DNA of 34,743 bases, from contig DLMH01000208.1 in assembly GCA_002478115.1 (NCBI GenBank), forward strand, positions 1 to 34,743. The letters run 5' to 3'. Position 1 is the first letter of the stretch, and every line of letters starts with the position of its first letter. The translations under genes and the position numbers were made by a program. A model generated the notes under the pieces. The model did no database searches and was not told where the DNA came from. It saw only the letters and a list, made by a program, of their open reading frames with translations. The DNA comes from Candidatus Acidiferrum typicum (lineage in GTDB: Bacteria > Acidobacteriota > Terriglobia > Acidiferrales > UBA7541). Positions 18,736 through 26,269 of this stretch are shown here, one piece after another.

Positions 18736-18974
18736 GCCCTCCCTCGCGCTTCGGTGGGTTGGGCTTTGTCGGGGCCAGACTGAGCCGTGCGGCGCGTTTC
18801 ACGCCATTTGCGGTAGTCCTGATCCCGCCAGAGCACTTTCTTGAGCACGGCATTGACGACGTGGTCGGCGTTGCTCTCGATGAACCGAGCGTAGTCTTCG
18901 AGTAGTTCGTTGACCGGCTCTTCGAGTTTTACTTCCCGAGTCATGATTCCTGGTGCTTTCTTAACGATCGGCAT
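18732..18974 (-). CDS. small ribbon-helix-helix-like protein, possible relaxosome accessory factor
   Basis: An 80-aa protein with a strong ribosome site (GGAGGAG five bases before ATG). Residues 12-50 run as a short beta strand (REVKLEEPV) followed by two helices (NELLEDYARFIES and ADHVVNAVLKKVLW), the order of a ribbon-helix-helix DNA-binding fold. A charged tail follows (RDQDYRKWRETRR). RHH proteins next to coupling-protein genes commonly bind oriT and help the relaxase or act as repressors. The gene overlaps the coupling-protein start and sits just downstream of a nested palindrome (19016-19149), its natural candidate binding site. The fold is inferred from predicted secondary structure only. 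Confidence 0.65.
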   Translation of the reverse strand: MPIVKKAPGIMTREVKLEEPVNELLEDYARFIESNADHVVNAVLKKVLWRDQDYRKWRETRRTAQSGPDKAQPTEARGRA

Positions 18975-19015
18975 ATTGCTCCTCCTCTGTGATCTGTCTT
19001 TCTTCCGAACTCCCC

Positions 19016-19149
19016 GTCACCGTGGAAAAAAAGGCCGGCACGGATTACCGTGCCGGAGGGCGGGAGCGACCCCACGAACTTTTTGGGCGGCTGAAAGCCG
19101 AAAAAGTGGGGTCGCTCCCGCCCGATTTGACTTTTTTTTCCACGGTGAC
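19016..19149. repeat. nested palindrome block (three hairpins)
   Basis: A 17-bp perfect inverted repeat, 19016-19032 (GTCACCGTGG then seven A) against 19133-19149, encloses two more palindromes. The first is a 9-bp hairpin CCGGCACGG-ATTA-CCGTGCCGG (19035-19056). The second is an 18-bp perfect repeat, 19058-19075 against 19106-19123, whose interior folds again (TTTTT...CGGC-TGAAA-GCCG...AAAAA, 19080-19105). The whole can form a three-way junction or cruciform. It lies between two minus-strand genes and just upstream of the RHH-like gene. It may be a terminator pair, an oriT-like site or a small non-autonomous repeat element. Confidence 0.9.
19026..19056 (-). terminator. intrinsic terminator for the upstream transfer genes
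   Basis: On the minus strand the 9-bp GC-rich hairpin (19056 to 19035, loop TAAT) is followed by CC and seven T, a textbook Rho-independent terminator. It would stop or reduce transcription coming from the 330-aa gene and so separate the pilus genes from the coupling-protein/TrbB/primase part, implying a second promoter before the RHH-like gene. Confidence 0.7.
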
Positions 19150-19258
19150 TTTCGCTTTCCTCGGTTTCGTATTGCTCCGGTTTCCAAGGACTTCGGATCT
19201 CGTGCGGGTGAAGAAGTGTCAATTCCAAAAGTGCAGAGCGTAATTCTTACCTTCTTCA

Positions 19259-20251
19259 CTAGGTACTCCCTGAATCCACGACAGGTGCGATCCGTTGCAG
19301 CAGAAATGTGTCAAAGCCGACGGTGTGCGTCCCGTCATTCGTTCCTACCTCCTGGCGAACGCCGATTTCACTGACTCGGCCGTTTTTCCAGCCGCGATAG
19401 AGCCCTTCGAATCTTTCGCCGGTAAACCTGGCCCGCGCGTGGTTGCGGAAGATGAGATCTGCGTCTGTCACCGCCGCGTATTGTTTTTCATCCCACGCCT
19501 TGCGCACGCGGAAGTACCGTAGCAGGTCGCCCGCGATATCCGATTCGAGTGGAAGTTTCACGAGCGACTGAAAGATTTCCGTGGCTTTCTGGAAGTGAGA
19601 ATCCGTGCGGGAAGCGTAGACAAGCCGGAACTCGGATAGCTGACGAAAGAGAGGCAGATAGTGTTCCAGATGGCGAATGAAGTCGGCAAATGCCGCAGCA
19701 CCTTCATGGATGTAGGTAAACGTCACCACGGGTGAGGGAGGAACGAAGAACATCGGAAACTTATCCACGAAGTACCGGACGGAGGTGCTGGGGGTCTTGC
19801 TACCTACGTAGAGTCTGGCCGGAAGATAGTGCTTCTGGATGTTCAAAGTCCCGCAGAAGAAACGTACTTTTTCGGGCTCGGTTTCGAGGTACTGATACCC
19901 CTGGTTGAGAAGAACGAAATCGAGGATGGCGATGCGGCGTTTGATGAAGTCGAACTCGTGCTCGCGACGGTTGCGAAGGTTTTCCTTTTCGATCTGGCGA
20001 TAGAGCCGCCGCGCGAAGAGGTGATAAACCACGCCGCTCTTGGGAAAGCACTCCATGCGAGCATGTCGTTTGGTTTCGAGCTTGCTCCAGAAGGTCGTGG
20101 TCCGTTTGCCCCAATGGGCGCCGGTGAACGCGAGGAACTGGCGGGCGGTGAAGTAACCGGAGTGGGTGGCGACGATGTAGAGAAAGCGGGTTTCCGCTTC
20201 GCAGTAACCGAGGGCTTTTAGGGCGTCGAGATGGGCGGGCGCGATGTTCAT
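19259..20251 (-). CDS. winged-helix-like conserved protein of the transfer cluster, unknown function
   Basis: A 330-aa protein that I cannot assign to a characterised family. Residues 8-90 look like a winged helix (ALGYCEAETRFLYIVATHS; YFTARQFLAFTG; a Lys/Arg-rich wing then VVYHLFARRLYRQI). A middle alpha/beta domain follows, with HEFDFIKRRIAILDFVLLNQ (about 103-122), VRYFVDKFPMFFV and PVVTFTYIHEGAAAFADFI, and a helical C-terminus with LRYFRVRKAWDEKQYAAV. The order of winged helix plus small alpha/beta domain recalls the replication-relaxation (Replic_Relax) group. The match is by layout only, and no conserved catalytic residues can be named. It overlaps the 311-aa gene by four bases, so the two are made together, and sits just upstream of the RHH-like and coupling-protein genes, where a relaxase would be expected. 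Confidence 0.8.
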   Translation of the reverse strand: MNIAPAHLDALKALGYCEAETRFLYIVATHSGYFTARQFLAFTGAHWGKRTTTFWSKLETKRHARMECFPKSGVVYHLFARRLYRQIEKENLRNRREHEFDFIKRRIAILDFVLLNQGYQYLETEPEKVRFFCGTLNIQKHYLPARLYVGSKTPSTSVRYFVDKFPMFFVPPSPVVTFTYIHEGAAAFADFIRHLEHYLPLFRQLSEFRLVYASRTDSHFQKATEIFQSLVKLPLESDIAGDLLRYFRVRKAWDEKQYAAVTDADLIFRNHARARFTGERFEGLYRGWKNGRVSEIGVRQEVGTNDGTHTVGFDTFLLQRIAPVVDSGST

Positions 20252-21183
20252 AGCGAAAGGATTCCTGCGGTGAGTTCGCGTTCATCCAGAATGCGGCGCA
20301 GACGCGAAGCGTCTTCCGGGCGGCTGTACATGGAGAAACCCGCGGCGGCCTTTTCCGCCAAAGCCCTGGGGCGGTATTCGCGTGTTGCCAGTTCGAGGTC
20401 TACGTGGCGGACATCAAGCTCGGCGGTCTCATATTCGACGCGCATATCGGGGACGGGAATCTTTCCATTGACGAGCTGAAGGCCGTGCCTTGCGGCGATC
20501 TCATTCTTGCGATCCGGGTCGTCTTTTTCGGGGCCAAGCAGCGCGAGATCGCGATTCAGGCTGCGCTTGAGTTCGTAGTCGAGAATGATGCGGAGTGGCC
20601 TGCCTCCAGCACGTACAATGCGAGCGGCCTCTTTCTGATAGAGGCGATAAAGATCGGCATCGTGTTTGACTTCGCGCGGTTTGACCAAACCGTGGTAGAT
20701 GGGCTGGTCGTCGGGGAATTGGTTTGTCCTCTTGAGAAGACGATGTCCGGCCTTTGTGAGCGTGACGACTCGGAGGGTCTTTTTCTGCGAGATTTCGACG
20801 GTTTTGTCGGTGAGTAGGGACTGCCGTGCGAGGCCCCGGATGTCCTTCTCCATTCGTTCGCGATTACCGCCATAGGCATACTTCGCGAGGTCCGACACAG
20901 GAATCACGCGGAACCTTCCGATTTCCTTCAGGGATTGCATCTCGGAATCGCGAAGGCGATACGCGCGGTCACGGACGTAATAGGTGCGCGGGGAGTCGTT
21001 GCGTTCGTCACGGGTGGGATGTTGTTCGCGGAGCTCGCTACCCTCGGATCGCGCAAGGGATTCCGGCCCGTCGTTCCTGTCGTTTCGCGTATCGGGCGGC
21101 GTGGATGTGCGCTGGCGCACCGAGCGGCGCGGCGACGTGTCGCGCGTGTCCTGCGGGTCGTGGGAAAAGGCGTCGCGCGACAC
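20248..21183 (-). CDS. Replic_Relax-like winged-helix protein, unknown function
   Basis: A 311-aa protein starting at GTG 21183 (GAAGAGGA upstream). Residues 1-65 are highly charged and probably disordered (many Arg, Asp, Asn, Ser). A winged helix follows at about 80-135 (LKEIGRFRVIPVSDLAKYAYG; LARQSLLTDKTVEIS; VVTLTKAGHRLL). Then comes an alpha/beta domain with EVKHDADLYRLYQKEAARI, RIILDYELKRSL, PDMRVEYET and VDLELATREYRPRALAEKA. The HDADLY, PD and DLELAT segments match the layout of replication-relaxation proteins and, more loosely, a PD-(D/E)XK nuclease-like core (Pro-Asp ... Glu-x-Ala). Whether it can cut DNA is unknown. It shares one base with the 97-aa gene upstream and four with the 330-aa gene downstream. 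It is a candidate for a divergent relaxosome component. Confidence 0.75.
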   Translation of the reverse strand: MSRDAFSHDPQDTRDTSPRRSVRQRTSTPPDTRNDRNDGPESLARSEGSELREQHPTRDERNDSPRTYYVRDRAYRLRDSEMQSLKEIGRFRVIPVSDLAKYAYGGNRERMEKDIRGLARQSLLTDKTVEISQKKTLRVVTLTKAGHRLLKRTNQFPDDQPIYHGLVKPREVKHDADLYRLYQKEAARIVRAGGRPLRIILDYELKRSLNRDLALLGPEKDDPDRKNEIAARHGLQLVNGKIPVPDMRVEYETAELDVRHVDLELATREYRPRALAEKAAAGFSMYSRPEDASRLRRILDERELTAGILSL

Positions 21184-21476
21184 TAGTTGAAGTCCTCTTC
21201 GTTCATTGGAACGGGCAGGTCCGCATGGGTGACATTGAACTGTTTGTCGAGGTGCGAGAGCTTACGCCCGGTGTTCTTGAGGAAGAAGCGCCGACCAATG
21301 GCGAGCGCGGCGCCAAATAAGTTCATCGAAAGGACGGCCACGAAAATGAGAATGGTGTTCCCATAGGCGTGAAAAAGAACGGCCTTGTAACGAGCCATGA
21401 ATTTCAACTGGTCGAGCAGCCAAAATCCGTAGCCCAGTAAGATGACGATGGTGAATAGCAGGGCGTTAGCGATCAT
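21183..21476 (-). CDS. small membrane protein of the transfer operon, hypothetical
   Basis: A 97-aa protein with an ATG five bases after AGAGGA. It has two hydrophobic helices, residues 3-21 (ANALLFTIVILLGYGFWLL) and 40-60 (NTILIFVAVLSMNLFGAALA), and a charged C-terminal tail of about 35 residues ending NEEDFN. A positive cluster (RRFFLKNTGRK) after the second helix puts the tail in the cytoplasm. I do not recognise a family. Position between the VirB8-like protein and the winged-helix pair suggests an accessory part of the transfer channel or a membrane anchor for the cytosolic transfer proteins. Its stop (TAG) shares a base with the following GTG start. Confidence 0.75.
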   Translation of the reverse strand: MIANALLFTIVILLGYGFWLLDQLKFMARYKAVLFHAYGNTILIFVAVLSMNLFGAALAIGRRFFLKNTGRKLSHLDKQFNVTHADLPVPMNEEDFN

Positions 21477-21738
21477 TTCTTTCCTCTTGCGGTGGGCGAG
21501 AATCGCGATGCGGCTTCTCCATGAAACTCAGGGGGAGCGGGCGGAAAGCCGGAAAGCAACGGAGGCCCTCCAGAAGCGCGCCGGTTGTTCCGGTGGCAGG
21601 GTCCAAGAGAAAGGGCTGTGGCGTAAAAGCGGGCGAAAGTCGAAGGGGAAAGACAGAAGTGGCGCGCGGAGGTTGGGCCGAGTATGCGAGGCGCCCGCCC
21701 GCGACCTCTTGGGTTTGTTTCTGGACTCGGATTCTCAT
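21466..21738 (-). CDS. possible 90-aa proline/arginine-rich protein, doubtful
   Basis: The frame fills the gap between the VirB8-like gene and the 97-aa gene exactly: its ATG overlaps the VirB8-like TGA by four bases and its TAA overlaps the next start by 11 bases, as do real genes in this operon. AGG stands seven bases before the ATG. The product is rich in Pro, Arg and Phe, has no clear helix or membrane segment, and resembles no family I know. The neat coupling argues for a gene; the odd composition argues against it. If it is not translated, this is a 260-bp gap in an otherwise gap-free operon. Confidence 0.4.
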   Translation of the reverse strand: MRIRVQKQTQEVAGGRLAYSAQPPRATSVFPLRLSPAFTPQPFLLDPATGTTGALLEGLRCFPAFRPLPLSFMEKPHRDSRPPQEERNDR

Positions 21739-22406
21739 TTGAACGCCTGGTCTTCCCGGAAGTACGTAACGCTCAGTCCCAAGGGATTGATCGGGATGAG
21801 TTCGTTGGGGACGTGGGATTTGAAAAGGAACACAAAATTCGCGGTGTACAGATCGCGCTTCAACTCGCTATGGTCGGCGGGTGAATAGTAGACCATGTAG
21901 AAATCCACACGCGCGCGAAACGGAGGCGTTTGCATCTCCTCCAGCGCAACTTTCTTCACGTCGACATCGATTTCGGGAGCGGCGGTATTCGTGATGAATT
22001 TCTTGATGATGTCGTCCTTGCGGTAGGCGTCGAGAATGCCGTTAGCGAGCTTGCCGTCGAGAAAGTAGAGCGACTTCGAAAAGTCATCCTGAATGGTGTA
22101 GCGGTTGCGGCGGTAATAGAGGGTGCAGAACTGCGAAAGAAAATACTTCGCTTCGGCGTCCTGGGGCTTGTACTCGAGGTTGTGGTAGTTGATGGCTTCG
22201 GCGCGGCCGAGTTCGTCGATGCGGATCACCAGTGGGCGGAAGTTCTGGAACGTGCGAATGGTCCTGAGATCGATGAGGGCCAGAGCCACACAAACAATGG
22301 ACAAGAGCGCAAGCGCAATCTTGAGATAGGTATTCGTCACCATGGGATCACCGCACGATTCGAGATAGAGACGTTTGGCATCATAGAAACTCGTGTCGTT
22401 GTTCAT
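21735..22406 (-). CDS. trbF: TrbF/VirB8-like inner-membrane channel protein
   Basis: A 223-aa protein starting at ATG 22406, with GGAAAGGG eight bases upstream and a four-base overlap with the VirB6-like stop. The open frame extends further upstream, but that part is just the shadow of the VirB6 gene. After a short cytoplasmic part there is one transmembrane helix (YLKIALALLSIVCVALALID, residues 29-48), then a periplasmic NTF2-like domain. The C-terminus has the family hallmark NPLGLSVTYFREDQAF. VirB8-type proteins bridge the inner membrane complex to VirB9/VirB10 and are essential for assembly. In RP4-like trb operons trbF lies between trbE and trbG; here it has moved downstream of trbL. Confidence 0.88.
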   Translation of the reverse strand: MNNDTSFYDAKRLYLESCGDPMVTNTYLKIALALLSIVCVALALIDLRTIRTFQNFRPLVIRIDELGRAEAINYHNLEYKPQDAEAKYFLSQFCTLYYRRNRYTIQDDFSKSLYFLDGKLANGILDAYRKDDIIKKFITNTAAPEIDVDVKKVALEEMQTPPFRARVDFYMVYYSPADHSELKRDLYTANFVFLFKSHVPNELIPINPLGLSVTYFREDQAFK

Positions 22407-23239
22407 CCGAAGACCCTTTCCAGAATTCCGGCGGAAGATCCGCCCGCCGTACCGCTGAAGATGTGGTTGGTCAAAGCGGGCACCTTCAGGAGCGTGTAGA
22501 TCGAGGCGAGAAACGTAATGAAGAGAACCGGGAACCAGGCGATGAGCTGGACGGTGGAGAGGGTGCCCGCAGGTGGGAGGCGCAACGCACCGAGTATGAG
22601 GTTTCCAATGATATAAACCACGGCTGCGGCGATGACCTGATAGAAGGCGTATTGGATGAAGCAACGGAACCAGCCCCAGAAGAGCCACTCCATCTTGGGC
22701 ACGATGAAAAATGGAATGAAGATCGGCCCCACCAGCACACAGACTGCAGTAGCAATGAATCCATAGGCGATGACCACAATCGCCACGGCCTGGGCCGCGG
22801 CGAGGAGGATCGTCACAACAACGTAGATAGCCGTTCCGAAGATATCTCCCCACGTGGGTGAATCCATGCGCGACTCGAAATCCGCAACTTGCGCCACCAC
22901 ATTCTGGAGTTGGGCCTGGTCAATCTGGCCCGACAGGAATTGCGCTTCATTCGTAACGAGATTGTGGAAGCTGACGCCGACACCGGGAATGGGCGTGCTG
23001 TAGTAGTTGACCATGGCAAAGCCGAAGCTAATGGTCAGCAGCAGGCTCGCGAAATGATCGAACTGGAATGCATAACGGCCGCTGGCGGCGGAGAGCGCGG
23101 ATTTGATTCCGAACCAAGCGATGAGGATCGTGGCGAACGAACGAAACATATTCTGGCCCATGGTGTCGAAGAAACCGAGGTTCTGGGTGAGCAAGGTGTT
23201 GATGGCTTGGAAGATGTACTGCAGATAGTCGGTTTGCAC
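22403..23239 (-). CDS. trbL: TrbL/VirB6-like polytopic membrane protein
   Basis: A 278-aa protein beginning at GTG 23239 with AAGGAG nine bases upstream. It has about six hydrophobic segments, including SFATILIAWFGIKSAL, the long pair around AIYVVVTILLAAAQAVAIVVIAYG split by a short turn, VLVGPIFIPFFIV, VIAAAVVYIIGNLILGAL and IAWFPVLFITFLASIY. The stretch VGPIFIPFFIVPK followed by WLFWGWFRCFIQYAFYQV is characteristic of the VirB6/TrbL core. A periplasmic loop of about 50 residues (SFHNLVTNEAQFLSG onward) separates helices two and three, as in VirB6. It forms part of the inner-membrane channel that DNA passes through. It is short for TrbL (often over 400 aa), lacking the long C-terminal tail, and so closer to VirB6 in size. 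Confidence 0.88.
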   Translation of the reverse strand: MQTDYLQYIFQAINTLLTQNLGFFDTMGQNMFRSFATILIAWFGIKSALSAASGRYAFQFDHFASLLLTISFGFAMVNYYSTPIPGVGVSFHNLVTNEAQFLSGQIDQAQLQNVVAQVADFESRMDSPTWGDIFGTAIYVVVTILLAAAQAVAIVVIAYGFIATAVCVLVGPIFIPFFIVPKMEWLFWGWFRCFIQYAFYQVIAAAVVYIIGNLILGALRLPPAGTLSTVQLIAWFPVLFITFLASIYTLLKVPALTNHIFSGTAGGSSAGILERVFG

Positions 23240-23283
23240 TGCCGTCAGCTCCTTCGACGCCCGGGCGCCTATCTCCGCACGCC

Positions 23284-24105
23284 TTACGGCATGCGGAAGG
23301 TTTGAAGTGAATTGGTGAGTGTGCCGGTCATCTGCGTCATGTTGGTGGCGAGGCCGGCTTGGCGCTGAATGTCGGCATTGATGCTGTTGGTCGTGGACTC
23401 GCGTTGCTGCTTGGCAAGGATGGTTTGCATTTCGAGAAGAGACGCGAGGAGTTTGTTCGAGTCCTGGACGGTGCGGAGTGTCAGCACTCCCGCCGCGTTG
23501 ATCTTGTTCAGAACGGAGACTTCGCTATTCAGACCAGAGTCGCTGGAGAACGAGTCCTGTTCGAGATTGCCGATCTGTGTCTGGACATCCTGGGCGCTGC
23601 CCCGGATGGAGCCGATGGTGGCCATTGCGTTGATGTTCGCGCCGTCCACGAGTTGGACGGTGGCGTATTGAGATTGCACACGCTCCAGCTCAAAAGGATC
23701 CATCCCCGAGAGATGATCCGGGCTGTACGGGAGCAGTTGGGTTGTGGACCGTTGGTACCCAGTGCTGATGTTGGGCAGCACGCCGGTGTTGATGCCGTTA
23801 ATCCACGAGACGGTGTTCCCGAAGCTGTTGAGGGAAGTTACCTTCCGCCATTGCGAAAACAGAGCACGGTAACGAGCAGGCATGTTTCGTATGAAGGTGG
23901 CCATTTGCGTTGCCAGCTCGAGTTGGGACGTGATTTTCGCGTAGCTTTTCTGCAACTGGAGAAGGTGCTGCTGCAGCTGTTGGTAGCGAAGCAGCGCGTT
24001 TTGGTAGTTGGTGGGGTCGTACACGATCCCGCTGCCGAGCTGTGCGGAGGCGGTACCGACGCACAACCCGATGACGAGGATAAATAGGAGAACTCTTTGT
24101 TTCAT
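23284..24105 (-). CDS. trbJ: TrbJ/VirB5-like pilus-associated protein
   Basis: A 273-aa exported protein with a clear signal peptide (VLLFILVIGLCVGTASA, cut before QLGSG). The mature start GSGIVYDPTNYQNALLRYQQ is the TrbJ hallmark. Long amphipathic helices follow (LQQHLLQLQKSYAKITSQLE; the Gln-rich helices near 205-265), as in VirB5 proteins, which sit at the pilus tip or base and aid adhesion and pilus growth. AGGGTGA lies eight bases before the ATG. It stands between TrbI and TrbL genes with gaps of 27 and 44 bp, the loosest spacing in the operon. Its role is well supported by motif and place; the sequence itself evolves fast in this family. Confidence 0.88.
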   Translation of the reverse strand: MKQRVLLFILVIGLCVGTASAQLGSGIVYDPTNYQNALLRYQQLQQHLLQLQKSYAKITSQLELATQMATFIRNMPARYRALFSQWRKVTSLNSFGNTVSWINGINTGVLPNISTGYQRSTTQLLPYSPDHLSGMDPFELERVQSQYATVQLVDGANINAMATIGSIRGSAQDVQTQIGNLEQDSFSSDSGLNSEVSVLNKINAAGVLTLRTVQDSNKLLASLLEMQTILAKQQRESTTNSINADIQRQAGLATNMTQMTGTLTNSLQTFRMP

Positions 24106-24132
24106 CGGACTTTCACCCTTTCTTTCTCGCCT

Positions 24133-25404
24133 TCAAAGATCGGAAGGCATTTTGTGGTTGAGGTAATCGGGCAATGCGAGATCGCCCGCAAGATAGACTT
24201 TGACGCGGTGCCCTTCGCGAATGGTCACGGTGGGCATGATGTTCAGGAACTTGTCGAGGATTTGTGCCGAAGACTGCGCTGTGCTCGCCGCGAAACCCTG
24301 GCGCATGAGATCGCCGCTAGTTGCGTTGAGTGCCCCTCCGGTCCCCGCTTCACTGACGGCCCCAAGCGCGCCAACCGCAAGCGAAACACCGAAGATGCGG
24401 AGGTAGTGGTTGTTGACTTGGTCTCGGAGACCGGTATCGCCGATTTGGTTGAGGCCCTTGAACTGGTCAAGGCTGACGGAATATCCGTCGGGCATGAGCA
24501 CGCGATGGAATAAAACGGCGAGACGTGCCTGGCCGAAGGTATCCACCTTCTTGGTTTCACCCAGCAACTTTGAGCCCGCCGGAATGAGCAGGTGCTGGCG
24601 GTCGTTGGAATAAACATCGGTGGAGAGCAGACACTCGACGGGGCCGGCAAATCCCCCATCGAGGCGGTTGATGAGAACGGTTTCGAGGATGGTTCCTTCA
24701 AACAGTACGTGGGTTTTTCCTGCCGCCGCATTGGCGGAGGTGGCCGACACGGCGGCAGGATTTTTGACTTCCTCCTTTCGGTCATGTGTTGCTTCCGCGG
24801 AATCGTTGCGGACTGGCGCGGGGGAAATCGAATTGGTCTGCATCTCTTTCAAGAGTTGGGGGATCTGTAATGCGTCTGGAGCTAAAGGGGGCGGAGCCGG
24901 GGCGGCAATCGGAGTTTCGCCTACCGGGGCCGTCGTGTTCGCCGGAGTTTTCCGGTAACTCAGAGCGACGTTTGAGGAGAATAATGAGATGTAGGCGCGG
25001 CGCTTCCGTTCCGCCTGGATCGGGTCTTCTTCCGGGCGCTGCTCACCGCTACCAACGACGCCAGGTTGTTGAGGCTCCGCCGCGTCATGCGCGGCAACTC
25101 CGAGTGAGCGGGTCTGCTGCGCGAGCGCGGTCTGGGCAAGAAGCTGCTGGCGCTGCAAATCCTGTATGCGGTTCTGCATCTCGGCGATTTTGGATTCGTT
25201 GACTTCGAGAGGTGCCTGCACAGGCGCGGCGGAGGACGCTGCTTTAGCGGGAGTCTGAGGCTTCTTGCCGCCGGTCAGCCACATGATGGCGACCATGAGA
25301 AATGCCAGTCCGATGAGAAGCCAAGACTGGACGTTCTTCGGCAGAAGGCCTTGCGGCTTCGCCGCTTTTTCCTGAATCTCAGCGGGTTGTGTCGGTTGAT
25401 TCAT
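24133..25404 (-). CDS. trbI: TrbI/VirB10-like channel protein
   Basis: A 423-aa protein taken from ATG 25404; the frame extends twelve codons upstream into the TrbG stop, but AGGGG precedes this ATG. Order: short cytoplasmic tail (residues 1-27), one transmembrane helix (SWLLIGLAFLMVAIMWLTGG, 27-46), a long Ala/Pro/Gln-rich periplasmic region with a coiled stretch (IAEMQNRIQDLQRQQLLAQ), then the beta-barrel C-terminal domain from about 235. That domain has LFEGTILETVLINRLDGGF, LLIPAGSKLLGETKKV and DQVNNHYLRIFGVSLAVG, the antenna region that reaches the outer membrane. This is the scaffold that spans the whole envelope and gates the channel. The motifs are fully conserved. Confidence 0.93.
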   Translation of the reverse strand: MNQPTQPAEIQEKAAKPQGLLPKNVQSWLLIGLAFLMVAIMWLTGGKKPQTPAKAASSAAPVQAPLEVNESKIAEMQNRIQDLQRQQLLAQTALAQQTRSLGVAAHDAAEPQQPGVVGSGEQRPEEDPIQAERKRRAYISLFSSNVALSYRKTPANTTAPVGETPIAAPAPPPLAPDALQIPQLLKEMQTNSISPAPVRNDSAEATHDRKEEVKNPAAVSATSANAAAGKTHVLFEGTILETVLINRLDGGFAGPVECLLSTDVYSNDRQHLLIPAGSKLLGETKKVDTFGQARLAVLFHRVLMPDGYSVSLDQFKGLNQIGDTGLRDQVNNHYLRIFGVSLAVGALGAVSEAGTGGALNATSGDLMRQGFAASTAQSSAQILDKFLNIMPTVTIREGHRVKVYLAGDLALPDYLNHKMPSDL

Positions 25405-25414
25405 TCTCCGCCCC

Positions 25415-26269
25415 TCAGTTCCCCGCCGCGCGCCGGGCAAACGGCAGCTTCTTTTTGCCGATGGCGAGGTAACCGCTATCGATGATCTTGGGTGCGATGT
25501 AGACGCCGTTCTCGAATTGGAAGGAGATCAGGTTCGGTTTGCCATCCTTGATTTCATAGAGAGCGGGCTTTTCCCGCGCGCCGCACTTGATGTAGGTAAA
25601 CGAGTCGTCGTGGTAGATGGCGGAAACCAGGAATGGCTCGCGGCCCGCTTTCGGGTCGAGGGGATAGTCAAACTGGAGTTTCGTTGCGTAGGTTGAGCGG
25701 AAATGGTTGATCTGGTCGGCAGACTGGGCCTGCGCGGCGTGTATCTGCTCCGCGGTCTGGGAGCGGAGGGTTTCGAGTTCCTTCTTGTACGCCTGGGCTT
25801 CGCCCGCACTGACATAGCCACGCAACCCGGTATTCGCCGCGATGCCAGAGCCCTCCTTGGGCTCCACGAAGAGTTTGAGGTCGGGTTCGGCATTCGGTTG
25901 GTTGCTAATTTCGGTCAGCAAGAACGAATAGACGTGGCCGTTGGCGGTAATGAGGTTCAAATTGCTGCGGATGCCAGCCTGCGCTGGATGGACGTAGCAG
26001 AGGTTGTGCGCGCCATTGATGACCCAGAATTCCTTGTCGCCGGTGGTGAAATCGAGAATCTCCTCGTCCTCCGGTAGAACGATGAGCGTCGAAAATCGTA
26101 GTTTGGCGTGGACGGGAACAATGTCCTCTTTCGAATACTTCACGACACGCGCGGCCGCTTCCGTCGCCGCGTGGGTGGCCGAAGCGTGGAAGACGGCTGC
26201 GCCCACAGCGAGAACAGCAAACAGCTGAAAGAAAAAGCTATGCGACTGACGGTGAGAGATTTGTTTCAC
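25415..26269 (-). CDS. trbG: TrbG/VirB9-like outer-membrane complex protein
   Basis: A 284-aa exported protein starting at GTG 26269 with AAGGAG eight bases upstream and a GTGA overlap with the 62-aa gene. The signal peptide (FFFQLFAVLAVGAAVFHASATHA) is followed by the N-terminal beta domain with FSTLIVLPEDEEILDFTTGD and the VirB9/CagX segments NLNLITANGHVYSFLLTE. An Ala/Gln-rich helical linker (about 155-195) then leads to the C-terminal domain with FLVSAIYHDDSFTYIKC and GVYIAPKIIDSGYLAIG. VirB9 pairs with VirB10 and VirB7 to form the outer-membrane ring. No VirB7 lipoprotein with a lipobox is evident. The helical linker is longer than in VirB9. Confidence 0.92.
   Translation of the reverse strand: MKQISHRQSHSFFFQLFAVLAVGAAVFHASATHAATEAAARVVKYSKEDIVPVHAKLRFSTLIVLPEDEEILDFTTGDKEFWVINGAHNLCYVHPAQAGIRSNLNLITANGHVYSFLLTEISNQPNAEPDLKLFVEPKEGSGIAANTGLRGYVSAGEAQAYKKELETLRSQTAEQIHAAQAQSADQINHFRSTYATKLQFDYPLDPKAGREPFLVSAIYHDDSFTYIKCGAREKPALYEIKDGKPNLISFQFENGVYIAPKIIDSGYLAIGKKKLPFARRAAGN

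Noticed and set aside
21735..22853. A 372-aa version of the VirB8-like protein
   Set aside because: The extra N-terminal part is the VirB6 gene read in another frame, with odd composition. ATG 22406 has a ribosome site and the usual overlap.
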